Part shown: one piece after another, positions 49,301-51,536 of the stretch
Numbering within the stretch: the stretch's first letter is position 1
Layout: each line of letters opens with the position of its first letter
Assembly: GCF_910592395.1 (NCBI RefSeq)
Contig: NC_088309.1
Location: 17,174,599 to 17,238,598, forward strand
Reading direction: 5' to 3'
Length of the DNA stretch: 64,000 nucleotides
DNA from: Lineus longissimus
Lineage: Eukaryota > Nemertea > Pilidiophora > Heteronemertea > Lineidae
The notes under the pieces: generated by a model
Told to the model about the DNA's origin: nothing
The model's database searches: none
What the model saw: the letters and a program-made list of their open reading frames with translations, nothing else
Made by a program: the position numbers and the translations under genes

Positions 49301-51231
49301 CTATATACCTTCCGATTATCACTTTATACAAATAGATCGGCGTTAGGTCGCATGCTTTTCTTTCCTGGTGACACTATAAAGCAAAATAGTTGCAACCCCG
49401 TAAATGCGCTATAAGTCCAATAATAAGTGACGGTGACCCGTTATAAATGTTTCGCCAGCTTCGCTTTTTTGCCGCTACGCGGCGCGTTGGGCCCTTGCGT
49501 CTAGCGTAGAAACTTTAAACCTGTTGGCTGATCGGTATTTGCTTGTGATGTTGCGTTGAATGACGTGAGCTACTTTGGAACTCAGAGCGTGAATAATCTC
49601 TCTAGTAAAAGGTGCCCCTTGTATTGCAAAATCTCCTCGAAATGTCATAATGTGTGAAAAAACACCATAATTTTTGTCCATCAGCCACCTTTGATTAATA
49701 ATTAATTTTTTCTTATTTCTCTACTAACGCATATTCGCCGCAACACTGACAAAACCGCGTGGATTTATGAGTGTCCGTTGACACAATACATGCAATAGGC
49801 CTATGTGATTAGTTGAAAAGATGGGTAAACAAATGCCGCGGCTTAATTAGGATACAAAAACACAATGCCATGGGGTAATTACGTTGATTAATTACGCAAA
49901 TATCACACCTGTCGGGCCTACTTGACTCTCCAAGCGCACGCGGGAAACCATTGTTTTTGCCTACTGTCCGTAATTGGGAGGGAATTGGACCAAAAATTGG
50001 CTATCGCCCTGTCCGCAATTCGGAATAGAGAGGTGTCCGCCGTACAGAGGTTTTTGTTATTGGAAATGACTTAGAAAAAATCGGGACTGGCCGGACGTGT
50101 CCGTAATGTAGAGGTGTCCGCCTGGCAGAGGTGTCCGCTGAGGGAGGTTCTACTGTATTTGTATAACTCTCTACACAAAGGCAATGCTGAAATTTATATT
50201 TAGTATGTATTTACGCAATTGACAATTTTCAAATTCAATTACAATTTTTCTAATGAACGGCGTAAGCCTTTAAGACTTAACGAGTCCGTAAAAACTAACA
50301 TGGTTTTGAACAACCCAGCAATTTAAATCAACTGGGCTATGTGGGTCCTCTAATTACCTAATCTTTTACATGCTCACAGAACTTACAATGACAAAGTTGT
50401 TCCTCTCTGCACACCTCTTCAGATTTCATTTGGGACAAGGCGGGCGTTTCTGATCCAAGAGGAGAGGTGGCCACGAATACCTGTGGGAATGTCGCGGTGC
50501 AGTACCCAATGAACGGGAGGACCACCTCCGTTGCCGGAGACTTCCCATGCTTGGTAATATCATCGGCAACTATAAAACAGAATAAGAATCTGTTAAAGGG
50601 GTACACCATTCATATTTAAGCGTGGGTCTGAAAAATTGTAATGCAGGTATATACACAATGATGTAGTGCAGCAGAAGGCGTTGTTTTGAACATGTCAGCC
50701 TGCTGCGTTCAAGACTGACAGTCATGAACGACACTGTAGGCAACAGGCAGCAACTGATGAATTTCATGAAATAGTCTAATCGACAGTCAACAGTCTAAAC
50801 AGTCTAAAGGACACGGGCTGTTTGATTGGCGCAGTGGTAACATCAGTGACTGTCACCTCTGGGGTCCCGGGTTCAATTCCCGGTCGGTCCCAGTATGCTC
50901 ATGTGACAAAGAGGGCGACTCTCTTCGACAGAGTCGGTTTCCTCCAGGGTCTCCGGTTTCCTCCTACTTACATTACAATCGCCCAATATTGTTTATAGAG
51001 CTAATAATGTCCTAGTTGACGCTCAGCTCTCAACTCAATGTTTTAGAACAGTCTAAATGTTCATGTTCTAATACCTTTGTCAAGATCCAAAAGAAGCGAA
51101 TTGATAATTTTACAGATGGCTTTCCGCTTTTTGCATATTTTTTCCTTCCTGATCTCTGGTGTATCGCTGGGGTCATCATTATCGCCCTCTCCAAGTTCCT
51201 GAAGAATATCCACCAGCTGTATCTCTGGCAT
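1512..51231 (-). CDS. ATR: ATR checkpoint kinase, 47 coding exons, 3' part beyond the window
   Basis: ATR is the nuclear PIKK kinase that, with ATRIP, senses RPA-coated single-stranded DNA and activates CHK1. I assembled 47 coding exons on the minus strand. All boundaries read as GT-AG and every phase joins, giving 6,369 nt or 2,123 codons. Family signatures seen directly include IYQSMPRML (exon 45), YQFLTALPQLVSRICH (46), YPQQAMW (47), ENELLL-like QNELLLYLGTHY (24), DFLQPRLLGILASFD (25), NFLIIENRRA (27), GECLGELGAIDPGR (29), LSAQTVFSVLDHLTKW (34) and MDEPDGVRGV (36). Exons 1-34 are the N-terminal HEAT solenoid, with the UME region at about exons 23-26. Exons 35-47 are the FAT domain of TPR-like helices. 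The kinase and FATC domains, roughly the last 450 residues of the family, should lie left of position 1. Several exon edges are tandemly duplicated (exons 6, 13, 14, 27, 32). Identification rests on recalled family sequence; the placement is very secure, individual splice sites slightly less so. Confidence 0.96.
1832..2520. repeat. 28-bp minisatellite, about 24 copies
   Basis: Unit ACATTTTCAACAATATGGCC + CCGCATT, period 28. It is open in three frames (peptides such as YIFNNMAT), but the repetition, not coding, explains this. In ATR intron 46. Confidence 0.85.
2979..3089 (-). CDS. ATR: ATR coding exon 46
   Basis: Reads MLEDFSTKLPAYQFLTAL then PQLVSRICHADAGVF. Phase 0 both ends. Confidence 0.96.
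3204..3360. mobile_element. Pogo-like MITE copy
   Basis: TACAGTAGAACCTCTCTATT ... GGAGGTTTTACTGTA, TA-bordered, 157 bp, in ATR intron 45. Confidence 0.75.
4114..4309 (-). CDS. ATR: ATR coding exon 45
   Basis: Reads AQCLGPITLNFGKSLMYG then YIYQSMPRMLSLWLDNSA. Phase 2 in, 0 out at GTACAG. End of the FAT domain. Confidence 0.96.
5190..5508. mobile_element. TTAA-bordered MITE
   Basis: TTAACCCTCAGAACCC at the left pairs with GGGCTCTAAGGGTTAA at the right; about 319 bp, no coding sequence. In ATR intron 44. Confidence 0.6.
5541..5722 (-). CDS. ATR: ATR coding exon 44
   Basis: Reads TLLLLAIYSEETACVAVN then DWEAGYFHLAKYYDKVM. Phase 0 in, 2 out. Confidence 0.95.
5860..6060 (+). mobile_element. tRNA-derived SINE, family 1, 5'-truncated
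   Basis: Keeps box B (CATTCGATTCCCAG) and the full body; the first part of the tRNA head is missing or diverged. Confidence 0.7.
6191..6316 (-). CDS. ATR: ATR coding exon 43
   Basis: Reads GDNDGAQSFLEKGVKTHY to KKEEELSYAK. Phase 0 both ends. Confidence 0.93.
6994..7036. mobile_element. Pogo-like MITE 3' end
   Basis: Only TCCTTAATAGCGAGGTG ... GGAGGTTCCACAGTA remains. Confidence 0.55.
7089..7188 (-). CDS. ATR: ATR coding exon 42
   Basis: Reads KAGHNQTAYSSLLKASEF then EKAKWLWQR. Phase 2 in, 0 out. Confidence 0.95.
7235..7390. repeat. Dispersed TTTACCATGGTGAA palindromes, at least 6
   Basis: The 14-nt near-palindrome TTTACCATGGTGAA recurs at irregular 20-30-nt spacing in ATR intron 41; some copies are split (ACCATGCTTACCATGGTGAA). 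Confidence 0.7.
7421..7554 (-). CDS. ATR: ATR coding exon 41
   Basis: Reads SSFRSLEPILIIRRVLMS then GRCFLQSARVAR, matching the WLQSARVARKAG motif. Phase 0 in, 2 out. Confidence 0.95.
7712..7835 (+). mobile_element. SINE family 1, 3' fragment
   Basis: Body only: CAGTTTCCTCCTACATAC to CAACTCAATATTT. Confidence 0.6.
8088..8269. mobile_element. Pogo-like MITE copy
   Basis: TACAGTGGAACCTCC ... GAGGTTCTATTGTA, complete. Confidence 0.75.
8322..8410 (+). mobile_element. TTAA MITE-like 5' fragment
   Basis: TTAAAGGGGTATGCCGTTTG and a following GGACCAACTAAATA are diverged matches to the TTAA family. Confidence 0.4.
8546..8690 (-). CDS. ATR: ATR coding exon 40
   Basis: Reads RLHILNEIEKGVHSLLHR through KNQLLSQWESRLSLVQ. 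Phase 2 in, 0 out. Confidence 0.95.
9105..9175 (-). mobile_element. SINE family 4 head
   Basis: The minus strand has GGAGATCAGTGGCATAGTGG then CGGACTCATAATCAGGAGG, the same tRNA-like head as at 228-290; the body is missing. Confidence 0.5.
9234..9349 (-). CDS. ATR: ATR coding exon 39
   Basis: Reads DVGSFMKQLEIARCDQM then ESGSYQRGYEYIV. Phase 0 in, 2 out at GTATGT. Confidence 0.95.
10529..10619 (-). CDS. ATR: ATR coding exon 38
   Basis: Reads WPEWSNQLNAFRIEAAWK to LDGYLKK. Phase 2 in, 0 out. Confidence 0.95.
10727..11340. mobile_element. Foldback element with TTCGACAAAA repeats
   Basis: The left arm begins TACGAAAGCCCAGAAGGC and carries ACTTCGACAAAACTC-type repeats. The right arm is the inverse and ends GGGCTTTCGTAC. 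The repeats make open frames (SFVEVNFVEV and similar) that have no meaning as protein. The centre (10885-11085) also pairs across CAATCAAATCGTG. Confidence 0.8.
11798..12587. mobile_element. PIF/Harbinger element, internally deleted (790 bp)
   Basis: Inverted ends AGCCCTGTGTACACTGTCAA / complement, about 53 bp, flanked by TTA on both sides (11795-11797, 12588-12590). That 3-bp duplication is diagnostic of PIF/Harbinger. ACATGTTGAC-type subterminal repeats fill both arms. Confidence 0.88.
11964..12356 (+). pseudogene. Harbinger transposase N-terminal remnant
   Basis: The 130-aa frame reads RRNDEVKRVWTRPWI, then HGAYHCLLKELRLGDKPS and NFLRMDVKAFEELL, the usual start of HARBI1-like nucleases. 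The DDE core is missing and the frame ends near the right arm, so it cannot be active. Confidence 0.75.
12745..12895 (-). CDS. ATR: ATR coding exon 37
   Basis: Reads GQLQDATACYEQVIQLEP then GLLKCLMDLGQTTTAL, a TPR-like hairpin. Phase 1 in, 2 out. Confidence 0.95.
13387..13492 (-). CDS. ATR: ATR coding exon 36
   Basis: Reads KIYVAMDEPDGVRGVTA to LHEQILAHESI; the MDEPDGV motif is typical of FAT domains in ATR. Phase 0 in, 1 out. Confidence 0.96.
13556..13690 (+). mobile_element. tRNA-like SINE head
   Basis: GTGTGGTGGCGCAGTC ... AAGTGGTAGAGTGCCCGACT ... TTAGAATCCC looks like a diverged tRNA-derived head. Only one copy is seen. Confidence 0.4.
14197..14381 (-). CDS. ATR: ATR coding exon 35 (start of FAT domain)
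   Basis: Reads CPSYIDDAEYKTIKNFLE through NCKAYTRALMHIEQFI to NLDFIQ. Phase 1 in, 0 out. Confidence 0.95.
14442..14605. mobile_element. Pogo-like MITE copy
   Basis: TACAGTGGAACCTCC ... GAGGTTCTACTGTA, complete, in ATR intron 34. Confidence 0.78.
14860..15178 (+). mobile_element. LINE 3' end (CR1/L2-like), truncated
   Basis: Reads GGRSFAAAAPKLWNQLPQKL then RNTDSLQTFKSILKAYLF, the usual last residues of CR1/L2-type reverse transcriptases, and ends in (ATTG)n at 15160-15175. 5'-truncated; the protein frame is open only for this tail. Confidence 0.75.
15280..15472 (-). CDS. ATR: ATR coding exon 34
   Basis: Reads ITQEILEVLSHVKKADT then HLSAQTVFSVLDHLTKWIRH. Donor GTAAGT after CCTCAGT gives phase 1, as exon 35 needs. 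Confidence 0.95.
15690..16577. repeat. 74-bp minisatellite, about 12 copies
   Basis: Unit ATGTCTAGAAGAGTGATTCT to GGTTAAGGACTTTTCTACGA, period 74, in ATR intron 33. Not related to an exon. Confidence 0.88.
16996..17133 (-). CDS. ATR: ATR coding exon 33
   Basis: Reads VAADKPMRVFQSCSAAIK then HLALYLLPHVLIHALLDG. Phase 0 both ends. Confidence 0.95.
17300..17455 (-). pseudogene. ATR: Decayed duplicate of ATR exon 32
   Basis: The minus strand reads KYFVDLPRLEREQLHN, then WVCTWSGYLIS, clearly like exon 32, but is shortened and lacks the exon's donor. Flanking intron is also shared: the AGAAGAACCCAACATGGC stretch parallels AGAAGAACACAAGATGGCC by exon 32. A TTAA MITE (17464-17695) lies between the copies. 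Probably an exon duplication that was not kept; a mutually exclusive exon is unlikely given the deletion. Confidence 0.75.
17464..17695 (+). mobile_element. TTAA MITE, full copy
   Basis: 232 bp, TTAAAGGGGTACACCATTCG at the left and GAACGGCATAGGCCTTTAA at the right, i.e. inverted ends with TTAA at both borders, as for piggyBac-type elements. It serves as the empty-site reference for 46552-50272. Confidence 0.8.
17792..17909 (-). CDS. ATR: ATR coding exon 32
   Basis: Reads RYILSTTSDWSTLPHPIY then NNFNDWVCTWTGYLISK. Phase 2 in, 0 out, donor GTTGGT. A decayed copy lies about 440 bp downstream. Confidence 0.95.
18541..18680 (-). CDS. ATR: ATR coding exon 31
   Basis: Reads DCSALAIQELLQIYEVSS then LWNRFPEHVQEILSPLL. 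Phase 0 in, 2 out. Confidence 0.96.
18709..18877. mobile_element. Pogo-like MITE copy, decayed ends
   Basis: AAGTGGAACCTCCCATAGTGG at the left and GGTGTCCTTAATACAGG at the right; lies just upstream of ATR exon 31. Confidence 0.65.
19260..19365. repeat. Imperfect 100-bp palindrome
   Basis: TTGAATTGCTCTTCTAA at the left pairs with TTAGAAGAGCAATTCAA at the right, and GGCCGGTTCCTCATGAGGA with TCGTGAGGACCCGGCC inside. Probably a small hairpin MITE. Confidence 0.6.
19500..19635 (-). CDS. ATR: ATR coding exon 30
   Basis: Reads RLDLKTNNPKEEQAKFHA then NDSNFAFDLINELARAFL. Phase 2 in, 0 out, donor GTCAGT. Confidence 0.96.
19989..20077 (-). CDS. ATR: ATR coding exon 29
   Basis: Reads LLGGCRESDSKIRCLSG then ECLGELGAIDPG; strong match. 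Phase 0 in, 2 out. Confidence 0.96.
20195..20345 (-). mobile_element. SINE family 3 fragment
   Basis: Shares CACTTT...CTTTCAGTAGAACTC...CTGAGCATTTCTGACCGGTA with the family 3 copy near 46 kb. Confidence 0.55.
20669..20849 (-). CDS. ATR: ATR coding exon 28
   Basis: Reads SSLKTQMSHLLKGVGHE through VRMHALTKLKQLLHTNQ to VSQIAGA. Phase 2 in, 0 out. Confidence 0.96.
20950..21225. mobile_element. Foldback element with TTCAAAATTC repeats
   Basis: AT-rich palindrome built from TTCAAAATTCAA words. Its right end TGAGCCTTCTGGGCTTTCGT is the same terminal sequence as the foldback element at 10727-11340, although the internal repeat is unrelated. Confidence 0.65.
21442..21666 (-). CDS. ATR: ATR coding exon 27, family-standard form
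   Basis: Using the last acceptor of the array (AG at 21667-21668) the exon is 225 nt and reads SVHISSLGPMLSQIVVTL, then NFLIIENRRALKQHFHELYF. This matches the length of ATR in other animals at this point. The same frame continues upstream without a stop to 22962, so longer forms are possible. Confidence 0.93.
21525..22982 (-). repeat. ATR: Nine tandem 162-bp units of 3' splice site + ATR exon 27
   Basis: Each unit holds 20 nt of intron end (a pyrimidine-rich stretch ending CATTCCAG) and 142 nt of exon 27. Exon ends after the nine AGs fall at 22962, 22800, 22638, 22476, 22314, 22152, 21990, 21828 and 21666, exactly 162 apart. The units differ at only a few positions, for example ATIF versus ATVF. 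162 is divisible by 3 and the 20-nt intron part reads through as LFSIHS, so 21442-22962 is a single 1,521-nt open exon. Splicing from exon 26 to the first acceptor would add eight 54-residue HEAT hairpins (432 aa). Confidence 0.95.
23300..23515. repeat. Two imperfect direct repeats in ATR intron 26
   Basis: GTAGCAGACGTCCTTTTGCAAGCAAT at 23310 is matched near 23442, and GGCAATTCAAATGCA follows both. The remainder of 22990-24150 shows no gene or known element. Confidence 0.55.
24151..24308 (-). CDS. ATR: ATR coding exon 26
   Basis: Reads ALKSLTAIMTLMGTKHIT through DIPEVCCKAWNTFVR. Ends in phase 2 (AG), which pairs with any of the nine acceptors of the exon-27 array. Confidence 0.96.
24324..24496. 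mobile_element. Pogo-like MITE copy
   Basis: TACAGCAAAACCTCTC ... TTTTCCACTGTA, followed by a second family end at 24501-24517. It starts only about 15 bp upstream of ATR exon 26. Confidence 0.7.
24676..24834 (-). CDS. ATR: ATR coding exon 25
   Basis: Reads VFNALKMLAKTEDKLVN through MADFLQPRLLGILASFDTHF. Phase 0 both ends, donor GTATGT. Confidence 0.96.
25160..25515. repeat. 88-bp tandem repeat, about 4 copies
   Basis: Unit GAGCCCCAGAGCTTTGTGG to TCTTCATAAGGGAG, period about 88, in ATR intron 24. Confidence 0.8.
25672..25869 (-). CDS. ATR: ATR coding exon 24 (UME region)
   Basis: Reads NYAKVLISSTKYTFCYLV through DLDTALQYLQTETKVQLQ to LQNELLLYLGTHYNE. Strong family match. Phase 0 both ends, donor GTGAGG. 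Confidence 0.96.
26140..26940. repeat. 84-bp minisatellite, about 9 copies
   Basis: Unit GTGGCCCTTTTGAAACCATT to GGTGGTAAGCTACCAAGG, period about 84 with one extra 27-nt subunit. It gives a 298-aa open frame on the minus strand that I regard as an accident of repetition. In ATR intron 23. Confidence 0.85.
27136..27231 (-). CDS. ATR: ATR coding exon 23
   Basis: Reads RTYEKYFIPYLVSKANAT to IAKTLHV, the start of the UME region. Phase 0 both ends. Confidence 0.94.
27300..28436. mobile_element. Interspersed repeat with three internal subrepeats and a (GAC)n stretch
   Basis: About 320-bp subrepeats share CCATTTGACCTCTGTGACCT, TTTGCCCCCTGGTGG and GAAACGTGCC. A (GAC)n tract follows near 28325-28382. 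The borders GTGCTCACCT and AGGTGAGCTAAA are inverted. A short single-unit copy lies at 42000-42285. No gene. Confidence 0.65.
28769..28891 (-). CDS. ATR: ATR coding exon 22
   Basis: Reads VFAELMYEVQSRADSK through ILEALANVFDFADVESFLK, matching the EIANVFDF motif. Phase 0 both ends. Confidence 0.94.
29285..29530 (+). mobile_element. SINE family 2, body
   Basis: Shares TTTCAAGGAACTTAAATTCC, GTGTCTGTGCCAGGGCAAG and ATACCTCCGGCAAAAAT with the copy at 44385-44710. Confidence 0.6.
29600..30645. mobile_element. 1,046-bp TA-flanked TIR element (second pogo-like family)
   Basis: Starts CAGTGGAACCCCGGTTGG and ends CCGGGGTTCCACTG, flanked by TA at 29598-29599 and 30646-30647. GACCACC/GGTCGTGTT subterminal repeats face inward. 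No coding frame. It occupies most of ATR intron 21, ending 58 bp from exon 21. Confidence 0.75.
30704..30778 (-). CDS. ATR: ATR coding exon 21
   Basis: Reads IQAVAKHKEMTMQQLFMQ to MQICS; in phase 0 throughout, donor GTAAAT. Confidence 0.88.
31182..31278 (-). CDS. ATR: ATR coding exon 20
   Basis: Reads SSQGHLLIMSIICLLESL to FVAAVANQQ. Phase 2 in, 0 out at GTGAGA. Confidence 0.9.
31929..32095 (-). mobile_element. SINE family 1, inverted and internally shortened
   Basis: The minus strand has the GGTTCGATTCCC box B and the tRNA-like head, then jumps to the GAGCTCTCAACTCAATATTT tail, lacking the middle of the body. Confidence 0.6.
32335..32496 (-). CDS. ATR: ATR coding exon 19
   Basis: Reads SEIMQNLVSDSRSDKASE through NSNHRLQETVLITIGQLG. 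Phase 2 in and out, donor GTGAGT. Confidence 0.92.
33035..33167 (-). CDS. ATR: ATR coding exon 18
   Basis: Reads GIVGSLKRVFGHIELR through MMNKCLCLIEDSDYNVRLAF, matching the LLNLMEDPDKDVRVAF HEAT repeat. Phase 1 in, 2 out. Confidence 0.93.
33259..33442. mobile_element. Pogo-like MITE copy
   Basis: TACAGTAGAACCTCTC ... GAGAGGTTCCACTGTG, in ATR intron 17. Confidence 0.75.
33752..33847 (-). CDS. ATR: ATR coding exon 17
   Basis: Reads DNDKSGRPRLVDPGMFLP to EEKQVRLG. Phase 1 in and out, donor GTAAGT. Confidence 0.86.
33880..34066 (+). mobile_element. SINE family 1
   Basis: Box B TTTGATTCCCAG, then the family body to TCAATTCAATGTTTTA. Confidence 0.7.
34201..34277 (-). CDS. ATR: ATR coding exon 16
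   Basis: Reads PAGPDFSRPLYELMELK to CDPLPG. Phase 2 in, 1 out at GTAAGA. Conservation is weak; support is the splice sites and phase. Confidence 0.82.
34490..35560 (-). repeat. 68-bp minisatellite (about 13 copies) grown from a SINE family 3 tail
   Basis: The unit runs CAGATTACAGCTGCTGAAGA to TATCCTGAAACATTT, period 68 bp, 34490-35375. It leads straight into a single SINE family 3 body (35375-35560). The unit resembles the SINE 3' segment seen at 45900-45965. No coding sense. Confidence 0.7.
36477..36580 (-). CDS. ATR: ATR coding exon 15
   Basis: Reads NDSDKGLKCWSIHCFPTL to HLVYDLLQ. Phase 0 in, 2 out at GTATGT. Confidence 0.87.
36836..36988 (-). pseudogene. ATR: 152-bp diverged duplicate of ATR exon 14's 3' part
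   Basis: Reads SKEIALLDPELCVQVY then DCTSVLGLMRKEVCHQWRSK, offset 152 nt from exon 14. The exon's GTGAGT donor stands at the junction; in the duplicate the donor is changed to ATGAGT. 152 is not a multiple of 3, so it is probably intronic debris. Confidence 0.8.
36988..37164 (-). CDS. ATR: ATR coding exon 14
   Basis: Reads NDISWLDLKRNDSKEIAQ through VSVLGLMPKEVCPQWR to VMQSAL. Phase 0 in and out, donor GTGAGT. A 152-bp diverged duplicate of its 3' part follows at once. Confidence 0.9.
37628..38076. mobile_element. PIF/Harbinger-type MITE (449 bp)
   Basis: Ends AGCCCGCAGCACACTAGCCG and its complement, flanked by TTA at 37625-37627 and 38077-38079. GC-rich inside with repeated GCCGACGCC-type words; no gene. 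Confidence 0.82.
38090..38310 (-). repeat. ATR: 44-bp tandem repeat covering the ATR exon 13 donor
   Basis: On the minus strand each unit has CCAGTGG..CCAGTAAGTAGTC followed by CTAGAGTTAGCTCGAC, i.e. the last 10 or so nt of exon 13 plus its GTAAGT donor. Cores begin near 38141, 38184, 38228 and 38272, besides the exon itself. Confidence 0.75.
38300..38367 (-). CDS. ATR: ATR coding exon 13
   Basis: In the phase set by exon 12 it reads DVMKSTPDLWLDFSWMLT then LQWLP, matching the LCGMLSLPW stretch. Donor GTAAGT. The donor edge recurs in a 44-bp tandem array just downstream. Confidence 0.85.
38488..38669 (-). CDS. ATR: ATR coding exon 12
   Basis: Reads HAKNVLALSPGFASEEFL to MGAILVVG. Phase 2 in, 1 out at GTAAGC. 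Confidence 0.88.
38843..38919 (-). CDS. ATR: ATR coding exon 11
   Basis: Reads DGSSVSRMVEGLRVITEV to MALLSK. Phase 0 in, 2 out at GTGAGT. Confidence 0.87.
39534..39734. mobile_element. Pogo-like MITE copy
   Basis: TACAGTAGAACCTATC ... GGAGGTTCCACTGTA, with a small internal duplication of the GAGAGGTTGTCTTTAATA type. Confidence 0.75.
39767..39872 (-). CDS. ATR: ATR coding exon 10
   Basis: Reads SDVDPQSSVAGGVLYQE to LTQLMNLGQN. This is a variable linker region of the family, so the assignment depends on phase fit (2 in, 0 out) and order. Confidence 0.8.
40010..40332 (+). mobile_element. LINE 3' end (RTE/CR1-like), truncated and frameshifted
   Basis: Reads ETALHWTPRERG in one frame and TWRSTMSEELQLMGLTWD then EAQRVAGDRKGW in another, the usual C-terminal motif of these LINEs, ending in (TAAG)n. 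One frameshift; dead. Confidence 0.7.
40475..40554 (-). CDS. ATR: ATR coding exon 9
   Basis: Reads FLVPCVWFELDLELEDK to QEDLFAK. Phase 0 in, phase 2 out at GTGAGT. Confidence 0.85.
41060..41220. repeat. 46-bp tandem repeat, about 3.5 copies
   Basis: Unit ACATGACGTGCTATGCATG + TCACCAGCATGTGATGGGG, in ATR intron 8. Confidence 0.75.
41654..41966 (-). CDS. ATR: ATR coding exon 8
   Basis: The largest ordinary exon (313 nt). Reads STTDGLEESWCSCFSQFF through NNLELYHFEQMLVSL to IGMLTTAQ. HEAT solenoid. Donor GTGCGT, phase 0 out. Confidence 0.9.
42000..42285. mobile_element. Short copy of the CCCTGGTGGCC interspersed repeat
   Basis: GGCCATTGTGCTCACCTCC at the left, GATAAGCTCACCTCTC...GGTTAGCTA at the right, with CACCTGGTGGCCAAAC in between; one subrepeat only and no (GAC)n. 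Confidence 0.6.
42394..42524 (-). CDS. ATR: ATR coding exon 7
   Basis: Reads VSLDAMTMLLKYVGLPSP to EEQGMFG. Phase 0 in, phase 2 out at GTTAGA. Confidence 0.9.
42976..43850 (-). repeat. ATR: Five tandem 175-bp units of ATR exon 6 donor half + intron
   Basis: Donor-side exon ends are at 43788 (true exon), 43613, 43438, 43263 and 43088. Each extra unit holds VDLIWGAIGCQVEYGAPN + VKK (63 nt, phase 0 to 0), GTATGC, and about 110 bp of intron ending CTGTACTGTAG. That new AG makes 43613-43675, 43438-43500 and 43263-43325 look like complete cassette exons; in the most distal unit (43088-43150) the AG is lost. Confidence 0.9.
43788..43908 (-). CDS. ATR: ATR coding exon 6 (donor half tandemly repeated downstream)
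   Basis: Reads SIFMTNLTEACQSAVAG, then VDLLWGAIGCQVEYGAPNVKK, matching the LLWQIGC..LEYGSPKIK stretch of ATR. It ends in phase 0 at GTATGC. Its last 63 nt and the following intron are repeated four more times at lower coordinates. Confidence 0.93.
44105..44190 (-). CDS. ATR: ATR coding exon 5
   Basis: Reads TNVDDIEMCQKPVIV to CELLQIAIT, between a CAG acceptor and a GTAAGT donor. Phase 0 in, phase 2 out. Confidence 0.88.
44385..44710 (+). mobile_element. tRNA-related SINE, family 2
   Basis: Head TAGTGGTCAACACTGCTGGG ... AGTTCAATCCCGGG (box A and B-like), body AAATTCCTGGC ... GTGCCTATGCCAGGGCAAA-type ... ATACCTCCGGCAGAAAT. Confidence 0.65.
44749..44855 (-). CDS. ATR: ATR coding exon 4
   Basis: Reads DLALLYDQFCDDCVVLES to TGAAAAK. 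Donor GTATCT; ends in phase 0. Confidence 0.88.
45306..45463. mobile_element. Pogo-like MITE copy
   Basis: TACAGTAGAACCTCTC ... GGAGGTTCCACTATA, downstream of ATR exon 3. Confidence 0.75.
45630..45800 (-). CDS. ATR: ATR coding exon 3
   Basis: Reads SFTLWIIERLL...HPSCTVLHDKAL, closely matching the ATR N-terminus. I chose the GTGTGG donor at 45628-45629 over nearby GTs because only it gives phase 1, which exon 4 needs, and it restores a conserved ELISCLGDLALLY join. Confidence 0.9.
45880..46170 (-). mobile_element. tRNA-related SINE, family 3
   Basis: On the minus strand a box-B-like GAGATCCCTGGTTCAATCC is followed by a body shared with 20195-20345 and 35375-35560 (CTGAGCATTTCTGACCGGTA in the plus sense). 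Confidence 0.6.
46552..50272. mobile_element. TTAA MITE, split by the 3.48-kb insertion
   Basis: Left part 46552-46672 and right part 50156-50272 together make a 236-bp MITE (TTAAAGGGGTAC ... CGTAAGCCTTTAA) matching the copy at 17464-17695 on both sides of the break. Confidence 0.85.
46673..50155. mobile_element. 3.48-kb TA-flanked TIR element, pogo-like ends, nested in a MITE
   Basis: Starts CAGTACAACCTCTCTATTGC and ends in the complementary GAGGTTCTACTG, with TA on both sides (46671-46672, 50156-50157). The ends belong to the same family as the many CAGTAGAACCTC MITEs here. It interrupts a TTAA MITE whose intact copies show the site before insertion. Inside, a ~120-bp segment is repeated directly (47504-47620 and 48985-49105), and one 25-nt sequence near 46895 recurs inverted at 46930 and 47286. 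No transposase domain is recognised; the coding potential is broken. Confidence 0.75.
50387..50569 (-). CDS. ATR: ATR coding exon 2
   Basis: Reads VADDITKHGKSP to EEQLCH. Enters in phase 1 and leaves in phase 1 at GTAAGT. This is the poorly conserved N-terminal helical region; membership rests on phase fit and position. Confidence 0.85.
50592..50680 (+). mobile_element. TTAA MITE, 5' fragment
   Basis: Begins GTTAAAGGGGTACACCATTC and keeps the ACACAATGATGTAGTGC block, then diverges. Confidence 0.55.
50810..51048 (+). mobile_element. tRNA-derived SINE, family 1, full copy
   Basis: The head has a box-A-like TGGCGCAGTGGTAACATC and a box B GGTTCAATTCC, as in a tRNA. A conserved body follows (GGTCTCCGGTTTCCTCCTAC, TTACAATCGCCCAATATTG) and it ends CAACTCAATGTTTTA. 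Confidence 0.75.
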
Positions 51232-51259
51232 AGTTGTGCTGTTTAGTAAATTCCGTTTC
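51075..51259 (-). CDS. ATR: ATR coding exon 1 (start codon at 51229-51231)
   Basis: The exon reads MPEIQLVDILQELGEG from the ATG at 51231, matching the short hydrophobic N-terminus of ATR. It ends in phase 1 at the GT donor 51073-51074. The frame is open upstream to an AG at 51260-51261, so 51232-51259 is probably 5' UTR of a second exon. An upstream start in another exon cannot be excluded. Confidence 0.82.
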
Positions 51260-51536
51260 CTGAAAATAATAAAAAGATTCATAATCATAATCATAACTAC
51301 ATGCAGAGTTACTATGGCACACCTACTGACATTTTAAAGGGGCAAAATACTAGTACACCATTGGCAAATGTCCAATAGATTTTTGGACATTGACATGGCA
51401 ATTTTATCACAGAGGACTGGAAGCGCCATCAAATCCATCTCAAAATTTCAGGGCACGTCATACAGTATCACTCATCAGCTCATGCAACAAGCAAAAATTT
51501 TGTCATTTGGTAAACAACTTTCATTGGCTGAGGTTC

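Noticed and set aside
50810-50890. Functional tRNA gene
   Set aside because: Box A and B are present but the acceptor stem does not close and a SINE body follows; other copies share the body.
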